DNA of 64,000 nt from Planctomycetia bacterium (GCA_012269595.1 JAAXJX010000038.1:62001-126000); one strand, 5' to 3'; positions 40,410 through 49,999 are shown, counted from the first letter of the stretch. Numbers and translations are program-made. Notes: generated by a model from the letters alone, not told the origin.

Positions 40410-40533
40410 TTCGGTCGCTGACTGGAAGGATGAGCAATTCTCTGCCCCTGCGTATCACCCCGACTGGCGCTGGGCAAGTCCCCATGGCTTTCTTGGGCGG
40501 TTTGCGGGGCTTTCCAGTCACATCGTAGGCTTG

Positions 40534-41637
40534 ATGGCCGGAACGTGGCCGCAGGTCGCGCCCACCCATCCGGCATATGGAGGCCGCTTGGGCATCATCG
40601 AGTCGTGGAAATCCCGGTCGTCGCGAAATGATCGCGTCGAGAACACAGTGAGATCTCTTCTGGAGTCGGGTCGCCAAACGGACCTGCTCAACCGAGTCTC
40701 CCGTTTTCAGAGCCAGAATCGCTTCGCCCCCGCAATGCGGCTGATGCGAGCCGGCGTCATCCGTTTTCAACCATGGCCCGAAGGCGAAGAGAAGCTCGCT
40801 CTTCTCGAGAAGCAGTATGCCCGCCTCGAGTTGGCCACCGCTCAGGAGAAAGCGGAGTCAGAGTTTTCCGCCCTCCACGCCGCCCGCCTTGCGGATCTTC
40901 TCGACATCCTCGGTGATCGTGCCGGCTGGCAGTTGTGGTCGAGAGCGGCCATCGAAGAGGACCCCTGTGATCCAGAGGGCTACCTCGCCGTCGCCCGCTC
41001 ACACCTCCGTCGCTTCACACGCAATGCGGATGGCGTGGCGGGTCTCGGTGCATTGCGCTACCTGACGAAAGCATGCCAACTGCGACCGGGACATGGTGAG
41101 TGTCTCAGGGATCTTGCGACTCTCTTGCTGTCACTGCGTGCACCGAAGGCAGCAAAGAAAGTTCTCGCTCCCCTCCAGCGCGCAGCCGCAGACGACCCGG
41201 TCGTGATCGCACTCTCTCTCCTCGCTGAAGAACTGCCCGAAGAGAACACTGCCAATGTGCAGGAGTTGTTCCTGCGCTGGGAAACCGGTGTCGAGCCGGT
41301 CCACTCCCCCGCCGAGTGCGCCGTCCTGGCTTCCCCTTCCGGCATCGATCTGTGGGAACTTTCCAGTGATCGTTCTCTGGTTGCCCATTCGGAGGCTGCC
41401 GATACCGGCACCGAAACCATCGAACAATACTCCGTACTCTCCGGAACCCTGCACCAGTCGATGCCGCGGATGGGAATGGGCGAATTCGTTCGCTTCACTT
41501 CCCGTGGAAAAGGCGGAGTGCTGATGGGGCAGGCGGATGATGGCAGTACCCTCCTTGGACACTGCGCCCGCGCTTCCCATGAAAGCCAGATGTCCCGCCT
41601 GCTTCAGCAAACCTGTGAAGAGGAGGTGCGTCGATGA
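40534..41637 (+). CDS. TPR-like protein with C-terminal roadblock/LC7-like domain; start uncertain
   Basis: TPR-like helices (LADLLDILGDRAGWQLWSRAAIEEDPCDPEGYLAVARSHL); C-terminal ECAVLASPSGIDLWELSS...GVLMGQADDGSTLLGHCARAS resembles a roadblock fold; TGA overlaps the next ATG. Confidence 0.6.
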   Translation: MAGTWPQVAPTHPAYGGRLGIIESWKSRSSRNDRVENTVRSLLESGRQTDLLNRVSRFQSQNRFAPAMRLMRAGVIRFQPWPEGEEKLALLEKQYARLELATAQEKAESEFSALHAARLADLLDILGDRAGWQLWSRAAIEEDPCDPEGYLAVARSHLRRFTRNADGVAGLGALRYLTKACQLRPGHGECLRDLATLLLSLRAPKAAKKVLAPLQRAAADDPVVIALSLLAEELPEENTANVQELFLRWETGVEPVHSPAECAVLASPSGIDLWELSSDRSLVAHSEAADTGTETIEQYSVLSGTLHQSMPRMGMGEFVRFTSRGKGGVLMGQADDGSTLLGHCARASHESQMSRLLQQTCEEEVRR

Positions 41638-41990
41638 AAGAGATCCTGCAAAGCCTGCAGCAAATCCCCGGCGTGGTCGGATCGATGGTGATGACAGGGG
41701 ACGGCATGGTCGTCTGCTCTGCCCTCGGCCCCGGACTCGAAAGCGAAACCCTTGCCGCCCTGACTTCGGGAACCCGCCTCTCGATTCAGAAAGCCGCCGT
41801 TCACAGCAGCGATGGCAAACCCCATGAAATCGTCCTCGAAGGAACTGAAGGAAACCTGCTCCTCCTCGAAATCGGCGACGCGACTCTCATCGTCGTCACC
41901 CACGCCGGACTCGAGTTGGACAGTGGAATGTTGGAAATACGCAGCGTGGCCAGAAAGTTGCGCGGGATCCTCGAGATTCAGGCTTCCTGA
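41634..41990 (+). CDS. Roadblock/LC7 domain protein
   Basis: LQSLQQIPGVVGSMVMTGDGMVVCSALGPGLESETLAAL...NLLLLEIGDATLIVVTHAGLELD. Confidence 0.85.
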   Translation: MKEILQSLQQIPGVVGSMVMTGDGMVVCSALGPGLESETLAALTSGTRLSIQKAAVHSSDGKPHEIVLEGTEGNLLLLEIGDATLIVVTHAGLELDSGMLEIRSVARKLRGILEIQAS

Positions 41991-42022
41991 AAGGAAGCCG
42001 GGCCACGGAAACAGGAGCAAAC

Positions 42023-42973
42023 ATGGTTCAGATCAACTTCTCTCTCAAGGAAGTGAACTGCAAGATCGTCTACTACGGTCCGGGATTGAGTGGCAAGACC
42101 ACCAATCTGGAAGTGGTTCATCAAAAGGCACCCCAGACCAGTGTGGGTGACCTCACCAGTATCGCCACCGAGGGGGATCGCACCCTCTTCTTCGACTTCC
42201 TGCCCCTCAATCTGGGGCAGGTCGCTGGCATGAAGACCAAGTTCCAGATCTATACCGTTCCCGGTCAGGTCTATTACAACTCCACTCGCAAACTGGTTCT
42301 TCAGGGAGCAGATGGGGTCGTCTTCGTCGCTGATTCCAAACGCGGCAAGATGGACGAAAACATCGAGAGCCTGAAAAACCTGGAAGAGAATTTGAAGGAG
42401 CACGGTCTCTCCTTCGACACCTTGCCGGTGGTCTTGCAATACAACAAGCGTGACCTGCCGGAGGTTTACTCCGTCGAAGAACTGGAACAGGAATTGAACC
42501 CAGGCGACTTCCCCCATGTGGAAGCGGTCGCACGATCCGGTGAAGGGGTTTTCCCGACCCTGAAAAAGCTGGCCGGCATGGTTCTGCAATCCCTCAACCA
42601 GCAGCATTCTTCGGTCAAAAGCAAATCCACCACTGAAACGGTGACCTCGAACACTGCCACGGAAACTGTGGCATCAGGGTCCACTGCACCAACCGGGTCT
42701 ACAGCAACCGCCGGTACTGCCACCGCGGTGGCGACCAACACCACCGCCACTACTTCTCCGCAAACGGCCACGGCTCGCAAGACCCGGGCCACCGGAGTGC
42801 GCAGGGTATCCACTGCGGCATCGATGACCGCCAGTGCACGTCCGCGCATCGTGACCTCACCGCGGCGTCAGAGAAGCCGCCGTGGCAAGGCCGTCGGCCT
42901 CGCCATCGGTGTCGGTGTCATCCTCACCGCCGTTGCCGCCTGGGCCGCCCACGTCAGTGGCTTTTTCTCCTGA
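42023..42973 (+). CDS. MglA-like small GTPase with Ser/Thr/Ala-rich linker and C-terminal transmembrane anchor
   Basis: KIVYYGPGLSGKTTNLE, TEGDRTLFFDFLPLNLG, YTVPGQVYYNSTRKLVLQGADGVVFVADS, QYNKRDLP; C-terminal RRQRSRRGKAVGLAIGVGVILTAVAAWAAHVSGFFS. Confidence 0.93.
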   Translation: MVQINFSLKEVNCKIVYYGPGLSGKTTNLEVVHQKAPQTSVGDLTSIATEGDRTLFFDFLPLNLGQVAGMKTKFQIYTVPGQVYYNSTRKLVLQGADGVVFVADSKRGKMDENIESLKNLEENLKEHGLSFDTLPVVLQYNKRDLPEVYSVEELEQELNPGDFPHVEAVARSGEGVFPTLKKLAGMVLQSLNQQHSSVKSKSTTETVTSNTATETVASGSTAPTGSTATAGTATAVATNTTATTSPQTATARKTRATGVRRVSTAASMTASARPRIVTSPRRQRSRRGKAVGLAIGVGVILTAVAAWAAHVSGFFS

Positions 42974-42992
42974 ATCTGGAAGGTTCCCAAAA

Positions 42993-43499
42993 ATGATCAG
43001 TGACAGCGACCACCTGAGAAACCAGCGTCTCGTCTTCTACAAGGAGGACATCACTCGCATCGACCAGGTCCTCAGTAACTTCCTCGACCTTTCCGGCAGC
43101 AAATGCAACCTGCTCATCGACAAGGAAGGTCACATGGTGACCTACTGCGGAGATACCAGCTCCATCGATGAACAAACCGTCGCCGCTCTCGTCGCCGGCT
43201 CCTACGCCGCCACGCGTGAGATGGCCAAGCTCCTCGGAGAAGATGAGTTTTCCGTGCTCTTCCATCAGGGACGCAAGGACAGCATCCAACTGACGATGGT
43301 CGGCGATCGCACCATCATGGCAACCGTCTTCGATGACCAGACGACGGTCGGCATGGTTCGCCTTTACGCCAAGGCCGCCAGCGATGGGTTGGAAAAGATC
43401 TTTGAGGAGATCGGTCACCGTCCGCCCAGCCGCATGCAACTCGACAGCGACTTCGGTGATTCGGCACAGGGTGCCCTCGACTGTTTCTTCTCTGATTGA
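42993..43499 (+). CDS. Roadblock/LC7 (MglB-like) domain protein
   Basis: LVFYKEDITRIDQVLSNFLDLSGSKCNLLIDKEGHMVTYCGD...FSVLFHQGRKDSIQLTMVGDRTIMATVFDDQTTVGMVRLYA. Confidence 0.85.
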   Translation: MISDSDHLRNQRLVFYKEDITRIDQVLSNFLDLSGSKCNLLIDKEGHMVTYCGDTSSIDEQTVAALVAGSYAATREMAKLLGEDEFSVLFHQGRKDSIQLTMVGDRTIMATVFDDQTTVGMVRLYAKAASDGLEKIFEEIGHRPPSRMQLDSDFGDSAQGALDCFFSD

Positions 43500-43524
43500 G
43501 ACTCGCGGAGATCTCCGCCGGTAA

Positions 43525-44115
43525 TCAGGTCACTTCCTCGTCCTGCCGTCGATTCTGCTCATCGAGCAGATCGAGGAGCAGGGCGCGGATGTCCCACTGA
43601 CGATCCCCGGACTCGGCCATGAAGAAACACGCCTCGGCGGCGATGCGCATCAGGGCAAAGGCGAGCAGGGCGAAAGCGATCTCCCGGGCAACGTCGCCGA
43701 AGCCGGCGCTTCCGGCCATCGCTTCGGAGAATCCCAGCACTGTCATCAGTTCGGCGATCACCTGAATCCCCATCAAAATGAAGACAACCCAGGAGAGACC
43801 CAGCAGCAGTCCCCCCATTTGTCTCAGGCGACCATGACGGGTTCCCGCCCGCGGCTGGAAGTTTCGCACCGAGCTTTCGATGCCACCGCGCATCGCTTCT
43901 TCCCTTTCAAGCCGGGCGAGCAGTTCGAGGCGTGAACGCCGCTCTTCCTGGCGTTCATTCTCGCGCGCCTGTTTCTCCACCAGCGCTTTCGATTCCGCAG
44001 GAGTGAGTACCCGGGTCTTGCGTCCACAGGTGGGACAGGGAACCTTCGTTCCCAGACTGCTGTCCGGTGCCGACAGTCCAGCTCCGCAATGTTCGCAGAT
44101 CGTCGAGATCGCCAT
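43525..44115 (-). CDS. Zinc-ribbon membrane protein, unknown function
   Basis: ICEHCGAGLSAPDSSLGTKVPCPTCGRKTR; hydrophobic GLLLGLSWVVFILMGIQVIAEL and IAFALLAFALMRIAAEACFFMA. Confidence 0.7.
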   Translation of the reverse strand: MAISTICEHCGAGLSAPDSSLGTKVPCPTCGRKTRVLTPAESKALVEKQARENERQEERRSRLELLARLEREEAMRGGIESSVRNFQPRAGTRHGRLRQMGGLLLGLSWVVFILMGIQVIAELMTVLGFSEAMAGSAGFGDVAREIAFALLAFALMRIAAEACFFMAESGDRQWDIRALLLDLLDEQNRRQDEEVT

Positions 44116-44189
44116 CCGCCCTCACTTCCCTGTTCCAGTCTGCCTCATCGACGCAACTCACCAAAGAACGAATTTCTTCGGGGCTCACA

Positions 44190-44229
44190 AAAGAAAGCGG
44201 GGCGAGACCGCTCTTGCGATCTCGCCCCG
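44190..44229 (-). terminator. Rho-independent terminator of the HEAT/TPR gene
   Basis: CGGGGCGAGA ... TCTCGCCCCG (44198-44229); minus strand continues CTTTCTTTT. Confidence 0.85.
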
Positions 44230-44254
44230 AAAATTCTGGTCTGTCGAGTGGAAA

Positions 44255-46432
44255 CTAGTTTCCGATCAATCCCATGGCACGGGAGGCGGCCTGAATCAGA
44301 GCCACTTCCGAGGAGCCCATGGCACCCTTGACGGCATCGATCACCGCCGGGGAAACTCCGCCGGCACCGGCACCGCGATGGATGTTTCCGAGTGCGGTCA
44401 GTGCAGCCTCACGCAAATCAACGCTGGCCGCATCACCCTCAGAAACGATGCGAACGAGTGCATCGCTGGCGGCGGTGGAACGCAGGTTGGCAAGAGCATG
44501 GCAAGCAGGAATGCGCACAGCGTCGGAAGGATCGTCGAGGGCACGAATCGCACCGTCGACGGCACCACTCAGATCGAATCCCCCACCCGGCATCGACATC
44601 CGGTGCAGAGCCTCGGCGGCCATGGCAGCGATCATTTGACCATTGGAGGAATCGGAATCAGAGAGCAATCCCACGAGGAGATCGTTGCGAAGGCGCAGGG
44701 CATCGATGGCACGGTTGACCACGAATACTCCGGACTCCTCATCGCCGTAAACCTGCTGGGCCTGGCTGAAGCTGTCCTGATCGGCAAAGACCAGGATCGG
44801 AGTGCGACGGGTGCGGTAGTCCTTGCGCAAGCGGGCGATCACCTCGCCGGCCGGCATGTCACCGGTCTCGGCAGAGATGGCGATGATGTGCTTGGGGAAG
44901 GAGACGGCACGCTCAAGACCGCGCAGGGGATCCTCGTCATTGAAGGATTCGATGTTGGCGCGGGCAAGCAGGGAACCGACACGCAGGGCATCATCCTGAT
45001 CCGGGAAGATGGTCAGGGCGACTTTGCGGCTGGCATCGGAAAGGCCCTCAGCGAGGTTCGGCACCACCTGGTCGGAGTTGCTGAATCCGGGGGCTGCACC
45101 CATGAAGGCAACCGCATGAGCTGCGGCGAAACGAACTCCACGGTGATCGTAGGTCAGAGCACGAATCACAGATCCGGGCACCGCGCTGGTGCCACTGCTG
45201 TAATCGAAGGACTCGAGGGTCTTGATCAGTTCGATGGCAGCCTGCGGGCGACGATCGGTGAGAGCAATCTCAACTGCTGCGTCGACGACCTCGGGGGTCA
45301 TGGAGTAGGCAGAGGAGCGCACGCGCTGCATCTCCAACTCACGTCCACGAAGGTTGGAAAGCTCAGACTCGTCGGCGTCTCCGGCATCGACCTGATTGGA
45401 GATCACGGCACTGACGTCGCGGTACTCACTCCAGCGGGCCATCTGGTTGCAGGCATTGAGAGCCATGGCACCGGCACCGGAAGGATTGAGACTCAGCGCA
45501 TCGGCAAGGAACTGTTCGGCACGCAGCTCGTTCAGTTCCCAACCCTCGACCGACTTCCAGTTCAGGGAGCCGCCGTCCGTCATCCACACGACCGGGTCGT
45601 GGTAGGTGCGAACCATTTTTCCACCGTCGATGCTGAAGGCGTGAGCCTGGTCGGTCAGCAATCCGTAAGCCTCACGACTGCTGCTGCCGGGAATGATCGC
45701 ATCGGCTGCGGCATTGGCGGCAGAACGAACCAGCGGATCACCGGTGGATTCTGCGAGCCAACGCAGTGAAGGCACGGAGACCGGGTGGCCGATCTTCTGC
45801 AGTGCGGCAACCGCACCCATCACCACACCCTGCTCGGAAGCATGAAGGCAACGGCAAAGGGGCAACACGGCATCGTCACTGATACGGGTGATGGCCTGAA
45901 TGGCGAGCACACGCAACTTCTGCTCCGGCTGTCCCAGACGCTCGACGAGGCCGGGCAACAGGTAAACACCGTGGTCACTGATGGCACGGTAGAGCAACTT
46001 GGTGCGCTCCAGAAGATCTTCGTCACTGAAGTAGGTTTCGAGCACAGAGTTGATGGCGTCTTCGTCCATGGAACGACGCTTCGTCTCCAGAGAGGTCAAA
46101 CGCAACAGGGTGCCCATCTGACCACTGAGGGTGTCATCACCGGCGCGGATCACGCTGATCAGTTCGCCGTATCCGACCTTGTCGACCCAATCGAGGGCCT
46201 CCTCAGAAGTGATGTCCAACAAAAGTGCACGCTCAAAACTCTGGCGAGCCTCGTCAAGTTTTCCCTGCTGGAAAAGGTTGATGCCTTCATCCAGAAGAGC
46301 GCGGACATCCGATCGGACTTGTGCGTCGACGGTTCCGGTCAAACCCGGCATTGCCAAAAGCATAGCGATGCATGCGACCAGGATTCCCTTGAGGATCCCG
46401 TGACTGCGGTGCTTCATGACCACCTCATTCAT
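44255..46432 (-). CDS. Secreted TPR + HEAT-repeat protein
   Basis: Signal peptide GILVACIAMLLAMPGLTGTVDAQ; DEGINLFQQGKLDEARQSFERALLLD (TPR); multiple HEAT units (DDAVLPLCRCLHASEQGVVMGAVAALQKIG). Confidence 0.8.
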   Translation of the reverse strand: MNEVVMKHRSHGILKGILVACIAMLLAMPGLTGTVDAQVRSDVRALLDEGINLFQQGKLDEARQSFERALLLDITSEEALDWVDKVGYGELISVIRAGDDTLSGQMGTLLRLTSLETKRRSMDEDAINSVLETYFSDEDLLERTKLLYRAISDHGVYLLPGLVERLGQPEQKLRVLAIQAITRISDDAVLPLCRCLHASEQGVVMGAVAALQKIGHPVSVPSLRWLAESTGDPLVRSAANAAADAIIPGSSSREAYGLLTDQAHAFSIDGGKMVRTYHDPVVWMTDGGSLNWKSVEGWELNELRAEQFLADALSLNPSGAGAMALNACNQMARWSEYRDVSAVISNQVDAGDADESELSNLRGRELEMQRVRSSAYSMTPEVVDAAVEIALTDRRPQAAIELIKTLESFDYSSGTSAVPGSVIRALTYDHRGVRFAAAHAVAFMGAAPGFSNSDQVVPNLAEGLSDASRKVALTIFPDQDDALRVGSLLARANIESFNDEDPLRGLERAVSFPKHIIAISAETGDMPAGEVIARLRKDYRTRRTPILVFADQDSFSQAQQVYGDEESGVFVVNRAIDALRLRNDLLVGLLSDSDSSNGQMIAAMAAEALHRMSMPGGGFDLSGAVDGAIRALDDPSDAVRIPACHALANLRSTAASDALVRIVSEGDAASVDLREAALTALGNIHRGAGAGGVSPAVIDAVKGAMGSSEVALIQAASRAMGLIGN

Positions 46433-46906
46433 GCTCGTTCATCCCTCCTGTGCCTTGCGACCGGAAACTCAACCGGGCACGACACGTCAGTTGTTGTTAT
46501 CTAGGCTCGTAGAACACTGGTTCGTGAAGAAAAAACCGGTCATGTCGATGTACAGGAATCGGCGGTACCGGGAGGGTCAAAACCCCCACCCATTACACGC
46601 AATCATCCTCCAGCGACTTCGACCGTCTCTTCATTTCTTTCCGCTCCAACGAGTCCACCCAGACCCGGATCGCCGCATCCACACCTACCTCAATAAAAGG
46701 CTCAGGAACGGCTCCGGACCGAATTTTGTCGTCGAGAGCAGACCATGTTGTCTCACAGGTCTCCACCGATGTCGAGGGCTCGCCAGAACTCCTCTGCCAT
46801 TCCCGACGTTGAAAGGGGGACGGTCCCGCTAGGAGGTTGCATCTGACCCCCGTCGGGGGTAGCACACGGGGAGTGGTTACCGAGAAAGGCCAGCACACTT
46901 AAATCA

Positions 46907-48175
46907 ATGCAAAATAATGACTTAAGCCCCAACTCGGCTTCTCAGGGAAGCCCCGAAGACCTGTTTATCGACGCCAGCAGGGGCGTCGCTGGTGACATGT
47001 TGCTGGCAGCACTGGTCAATTCGGGGATTTCTGAAGATGTCATTCGCGAGCCTCTGGCGGAAATTTTGCCCCCCCACCGGATCGAATTTGTGACTGAGAA
47101 TCGGCGTGGAATCGTCGGTCTCGGTGCCCGGGTGACCACTCTGGAGGATTCTCCTCCTCACCGGACTTTGCCGGACCTGCTGAAAGCACTGGAACACCCG
47201 ATTCTCTCCGATGGAGTACGTCAAAAGGCGGAAGAGGTTTACCGAAGACTGGCGAAGGCCGAGGCAGCGGTTCACGGCATCCCCGAAGAAAAAGTCCACT
47301 TTCACGAAGTCGGGGCCATCGATGCCCAGGTCGACATTCTCGGAGTTCTCCTCGCCATCGAATCGATCTCGCCGAGAAGAATCAGCTGTACCTCCCTGCC
47401 TTTGGGTCAGGGTCAGGTTCGGGCAGCCCATGGCCTGATACCCGTTCCGGCACCGGCAGTGGTCGAATTGCTCCGGGGTGCCAAAGTTCATGCGGGTCCC
47501 ATCGGCCGTGAACTGACCACACCCACCGGAGCCGCCTTGTTGATGAGCCTTGCCAGTGAACAAATGGAATCCCCCGAGGGAACTCTGCTGAATCAGGGTT
47601 GGGGATTTGGCCAGCGTGTCGCTCCGGAGGATGACCCTGTCAACGGTGTCCGCCTGTTGCGATTGCATGGAGCCTCTCCCACCCTCGGCGATGAAGTGCT
47701 TCGAATGGAAACCGTCATCGACCATATCTCCGGCGAAGATCTGGGCGGCATCGTTGACCGCTGCCTGGAAGCAGGAGCCCTGGAAGCTTTCCTGACACCG
47801 ATCCAGATGAAGAAATCACGTCCCGGGCATCAACTGACGGTCCTTGCGCGTCCCGGGGACGAAGCGACACTCTGCGCTGCCCTGCACCGCTGGACCGGGA
47901 CCCTCGGAATCCGCATCGATTCCCTGCGTCGCAGTGTGCTGAAAAGGGAATCTGTTTCCATCGAAGCCTGCGGTGAAACGGTTCGTTTCAAACTCGCCTG
48001 GTACGGTCACGACCTCATCTCCTCGCGACCGGAGCAACAGGATGTTTCCCGGTTGGCCGAGTCCAGAAATTGGTCCGTCGACCACACCCGACAACAGTTG
48101 GCCAGTGCCATCGACGCCTATTTGGCCAAATCCGGGAAATCCCGAAAATCGACCATTTTCGGAGAATCCGAATGA
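46907..48175 (+). CDS. larC: LarC-family (nickel-pincer cofactor biosynthesis, DUF111) protein
   Basis: LFIDASRGVAGDMLLAALVNSG, KVHFHEVGAIDAQVDILGVLLAIE, GLIPVPAPAVVELLRG, ELTTPTGAALLMSL. Confidence 0.92.
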   Translation: MQNNDLSPNSASQGSPEDLFIDASRGVAGDMLLAALVNSGISEDVIREPLAEILPPHRIEFVTENRRGIVGLGARVTTLEDSPPHRTLPDLLKALEHPILSDGVRQKAEEVYRRLAKAEAAVHGIPEEKVHFHEVGAIDAQVDILGVLLAIESISPRRISCTSLPLGQGQVRAAHGLIPVPAPAVVELLRGAKVHAGPIGRELTTPTGAALLMSLASEQMESPEGTLLNQGWGFGQRVAPEDDPVNGVRLLRLHGASPTLGDEVLRMETVIDHISGEDLGGIVDRCLEAGALEAFLTPIQMKKSRPGHQLTVLARPGDEATLCAALHRWTGTLGIRIDSLRRSVLKRESVSIEACGETVRFKLAWYGHDLISSRPEQQDVSRLAESRNWSVDHTRQQLASAIDAYLAKSGKSRKSTIFGESE

Positions 48176-48903
48176 ATGAATCCTCCTCCTCTCCGTCATC
48201 CCCCGTGCCAGATCGTCCACGGCACGCCGGAGCCAGCCCTCCCGGCCAGGGAAATCAGGGCAGGAGCGGAGCTGTGAATGCAGAACAGGATGAAGAAGAC
48301 CGCCAGCTGGTACGCCGGCACCTCGCCGGTGATCCCGCAGGGTTTGAGGGTCTCTATCGGCTGCACCGGGAGAGGATTTTTGCCGTGTCGATGCGCATGC
48401 TGAGAAATCGCGAAGATGCCCTCGACACCACCCAGGAAGTCTTCGTCAGAATCCATAAAGCTCTCGACGGTTTTGATCCATCGGGCCGCTTTTTGACCTG
48501 GGCCTACCGCATCACCACCAACCATTGCATCGATCGCATTCGTCGCCGCAAGGTTCGACGGGAGCAGGCGGTCTTTGAGGACTCGGTGGGTGACAAGCGT
48601 GACATGAGAACCGGCCGGTCCGGAGAATCAAAACCGGAATCGGAACTGGAACGCCAGGAGATTTCGAAAGCTGTCAGCGATGCCGTTGACCAACTGGGTG
48701 AAGCCCACCGAATGGTCTTCACCCTCTATTGTTACGAAGGTCTCTCCTATGGAGAGATTGCAGCAGTGATGGGAATCCCTGTGGGAACGGTGATGTCGAG
48801 ACTCTTCAATGCACGAAAAAAGGTCAAGGAATCGTTGCCCGCAGATTGGGATCCGGGAGGACCCCGCCGTGGCAAATCCTCCGCAGAGGGAGGTGACCGA
48901 TGA
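48172..48903 (+). CDS. ECF-type RNA polymerase sigma factor
   Basis: GLYRLHRERIFAVSMRMLRNREDALDTTQEVFVRIHKALDGF...VFTLYCYEGLSYGEIAAVMGIPVGTVMSRLFNARKKVKESL; ATGA overlap with larC. Confidence 0.92.
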   Translation: MNESSSSPSSPVPDRPRHAGASPPGQGNQGRSGAVNAEQDEEDRQLVRRHLAGDPAGFEGLYRLHRERIFAVSMRMLRNREDALDTTQEVFVRIHKALDGFDPSGRFLTWAYRITTNHCIDRIRRRKVRREQAVFEDSVGDKRDMRTGRSGESKPESELERQEISKAVSDAVDQLGEAHRMVFTLYCYEGLSYGEIAAVMGIPVGTVMSRLFNARKKVKESLPADWDPGGPRRGKSSAEGGDR

Positions 48904-49394
48904 GCGACTCCACTGATTTCGAGCGCTTCCGGGAACTCCTCGAGGCTTCCGCCACCCGTGAACTGACCGATACCGAGGTCGCCTTTCTCGGACGTATGGG
49001 ATTCCAGTCTGAAGAATGCCGGGAGTGGTTGGAGACGGATGCAGAGGCGGTCGACGCCTGGGTTTCCGAAGATCCACTTCAGGAGGTCACCCCCCCGACC
49101 TCTCTCGACTGGGCCAGGGTCGATGCCGGTCTGCGACGTTCCGGTGCCTTGCCCACCCCCAAACAGAAGCGAACGTTTGCGATGCCCTTGCTCGCCAGTG
49201 CAGCAGCCATGCTGATTTGCGTGGGTGTGGTCTACTCCATCCTGAGGGATGGATTGACTGCCCCCACGGAGCCGTTCGAAGACGAGGTCGTCTTCGAGGT
49301 TTTGGACTTGCCCGAAGGGGACGGCAGTTTCATTCTTCATGAAGAAGAAGGAGACGACGACGGCGTCCTGATGATCATCTTTTCGAATGGATAG
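48900..49394 (+). CDS. Putative anti-sigma factor-like single-pass membrane protein
   Basis: ATGA overlap with the ECF sigma; N-terminal acidic helical region, one TM (MPLLASAAAMLICVGVVYSIL), acidic C-terminus; no Cys zinc motif. Confidence 0.6.
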   Translation: MSDSTDFERFRELLEASATRELTDTEVAFLGRMGFQSEECREWLETDAEAVDAWVSEDPLQEVTPPTSLDWARVDAGLRRSGALPTPKQKRTFAMPLLASAAAMLICVGVVYSILRDGLTAPTEPFEDEVVFEVLDLPEGDGSFILHEEEGDDDGVLMIIFSNG

Positions 49395-49400
49395 AATTGA

Positions 49401-49943
49401 ATGGTGAACTTCAGCCAAAAAATTCCACTGACCCCGCTGTCGTCGATCCGACTCGACAGAGAGTCCGCCCCTCGATCACTCATCCTGGTGGCGACACTTC
49501 TCGTTGCCGCTCTAATCCCCACACTTGCTTTCTCTCAGGGTGTGCTGCCGGAGCTTGTGACCACCGATGATCCGGCAAAAGGCCCCGATCGCCTGCGAGT
49601 TCTCCACGTCACCGGAGCCGACAGCGGAGACGTACCCAAGAACTTGAAAAAATTCACGAACTACCTCCGCAGGGCCGGATCCCAGCATTGGAAACTTCAG
49701 TCGCAGAAAGCGATTCAACTGAAGGGAACCCAACCCCTGGAAGTCGCACTTCCGGAAAAGTTGGGCAAGGCCATCATATCGGTCGATGCCAAAAGGGTGG
49801 CGACGGTCCGCTTCATGGATTCCCAGGGAAAAAGCCTCGGAAAGTACCGTTCGAGCCGTTTCCCGCTGGTGATCGTCAATCAGCGCATGAAGCTGAAGGG
49901 GCAGCCCTACGTCTTCATTCTCGACCTTCCAGCGAAGAAATAG
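49401..49943 (+). CDS. Hypothetical secreted protein
   Basis: Signal-like SLILVATLLVAALIPTLAFSQG; follows the sigma/anti-sigma pair by 6 bp. Confidence 0.55.
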   Translation: MVNFSQKIPLTPLSSIRLDRESAPRSLILVATLLVAALIPTLAFSQGVLPELVTTDDPAKGPDRLRVLHVTGADSGDVPKNLKKFTNYLRRAGSQHWKLQSQKAIQLKGTQPLEVALPEKLGKAIISVDAKRVATVRFMDSQGKSLGKYRSSRFPLVIVNQRMKLKGQPYVFILDLPAKK

Positions 49944-49999
49944 GGAAACTCCCGTTTTTTCATTGCAGTCCGGCCCCAAAAAATCCGATCTTCTGAGAG

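Noticed and set aside
43880-45769. 629-aa + strand ORF antisense to the HEAT-repeat gene
   Set aside because: The minus-strand frame has a signal peptide, TPR and HEAT repeats; the + frame has no coherent domain.
46593-46898. 101-aa minus-strand ORF in the divergent larC/HEAT-gene region
   Set aside because: No domain, in a promoter-containing intergenic region.
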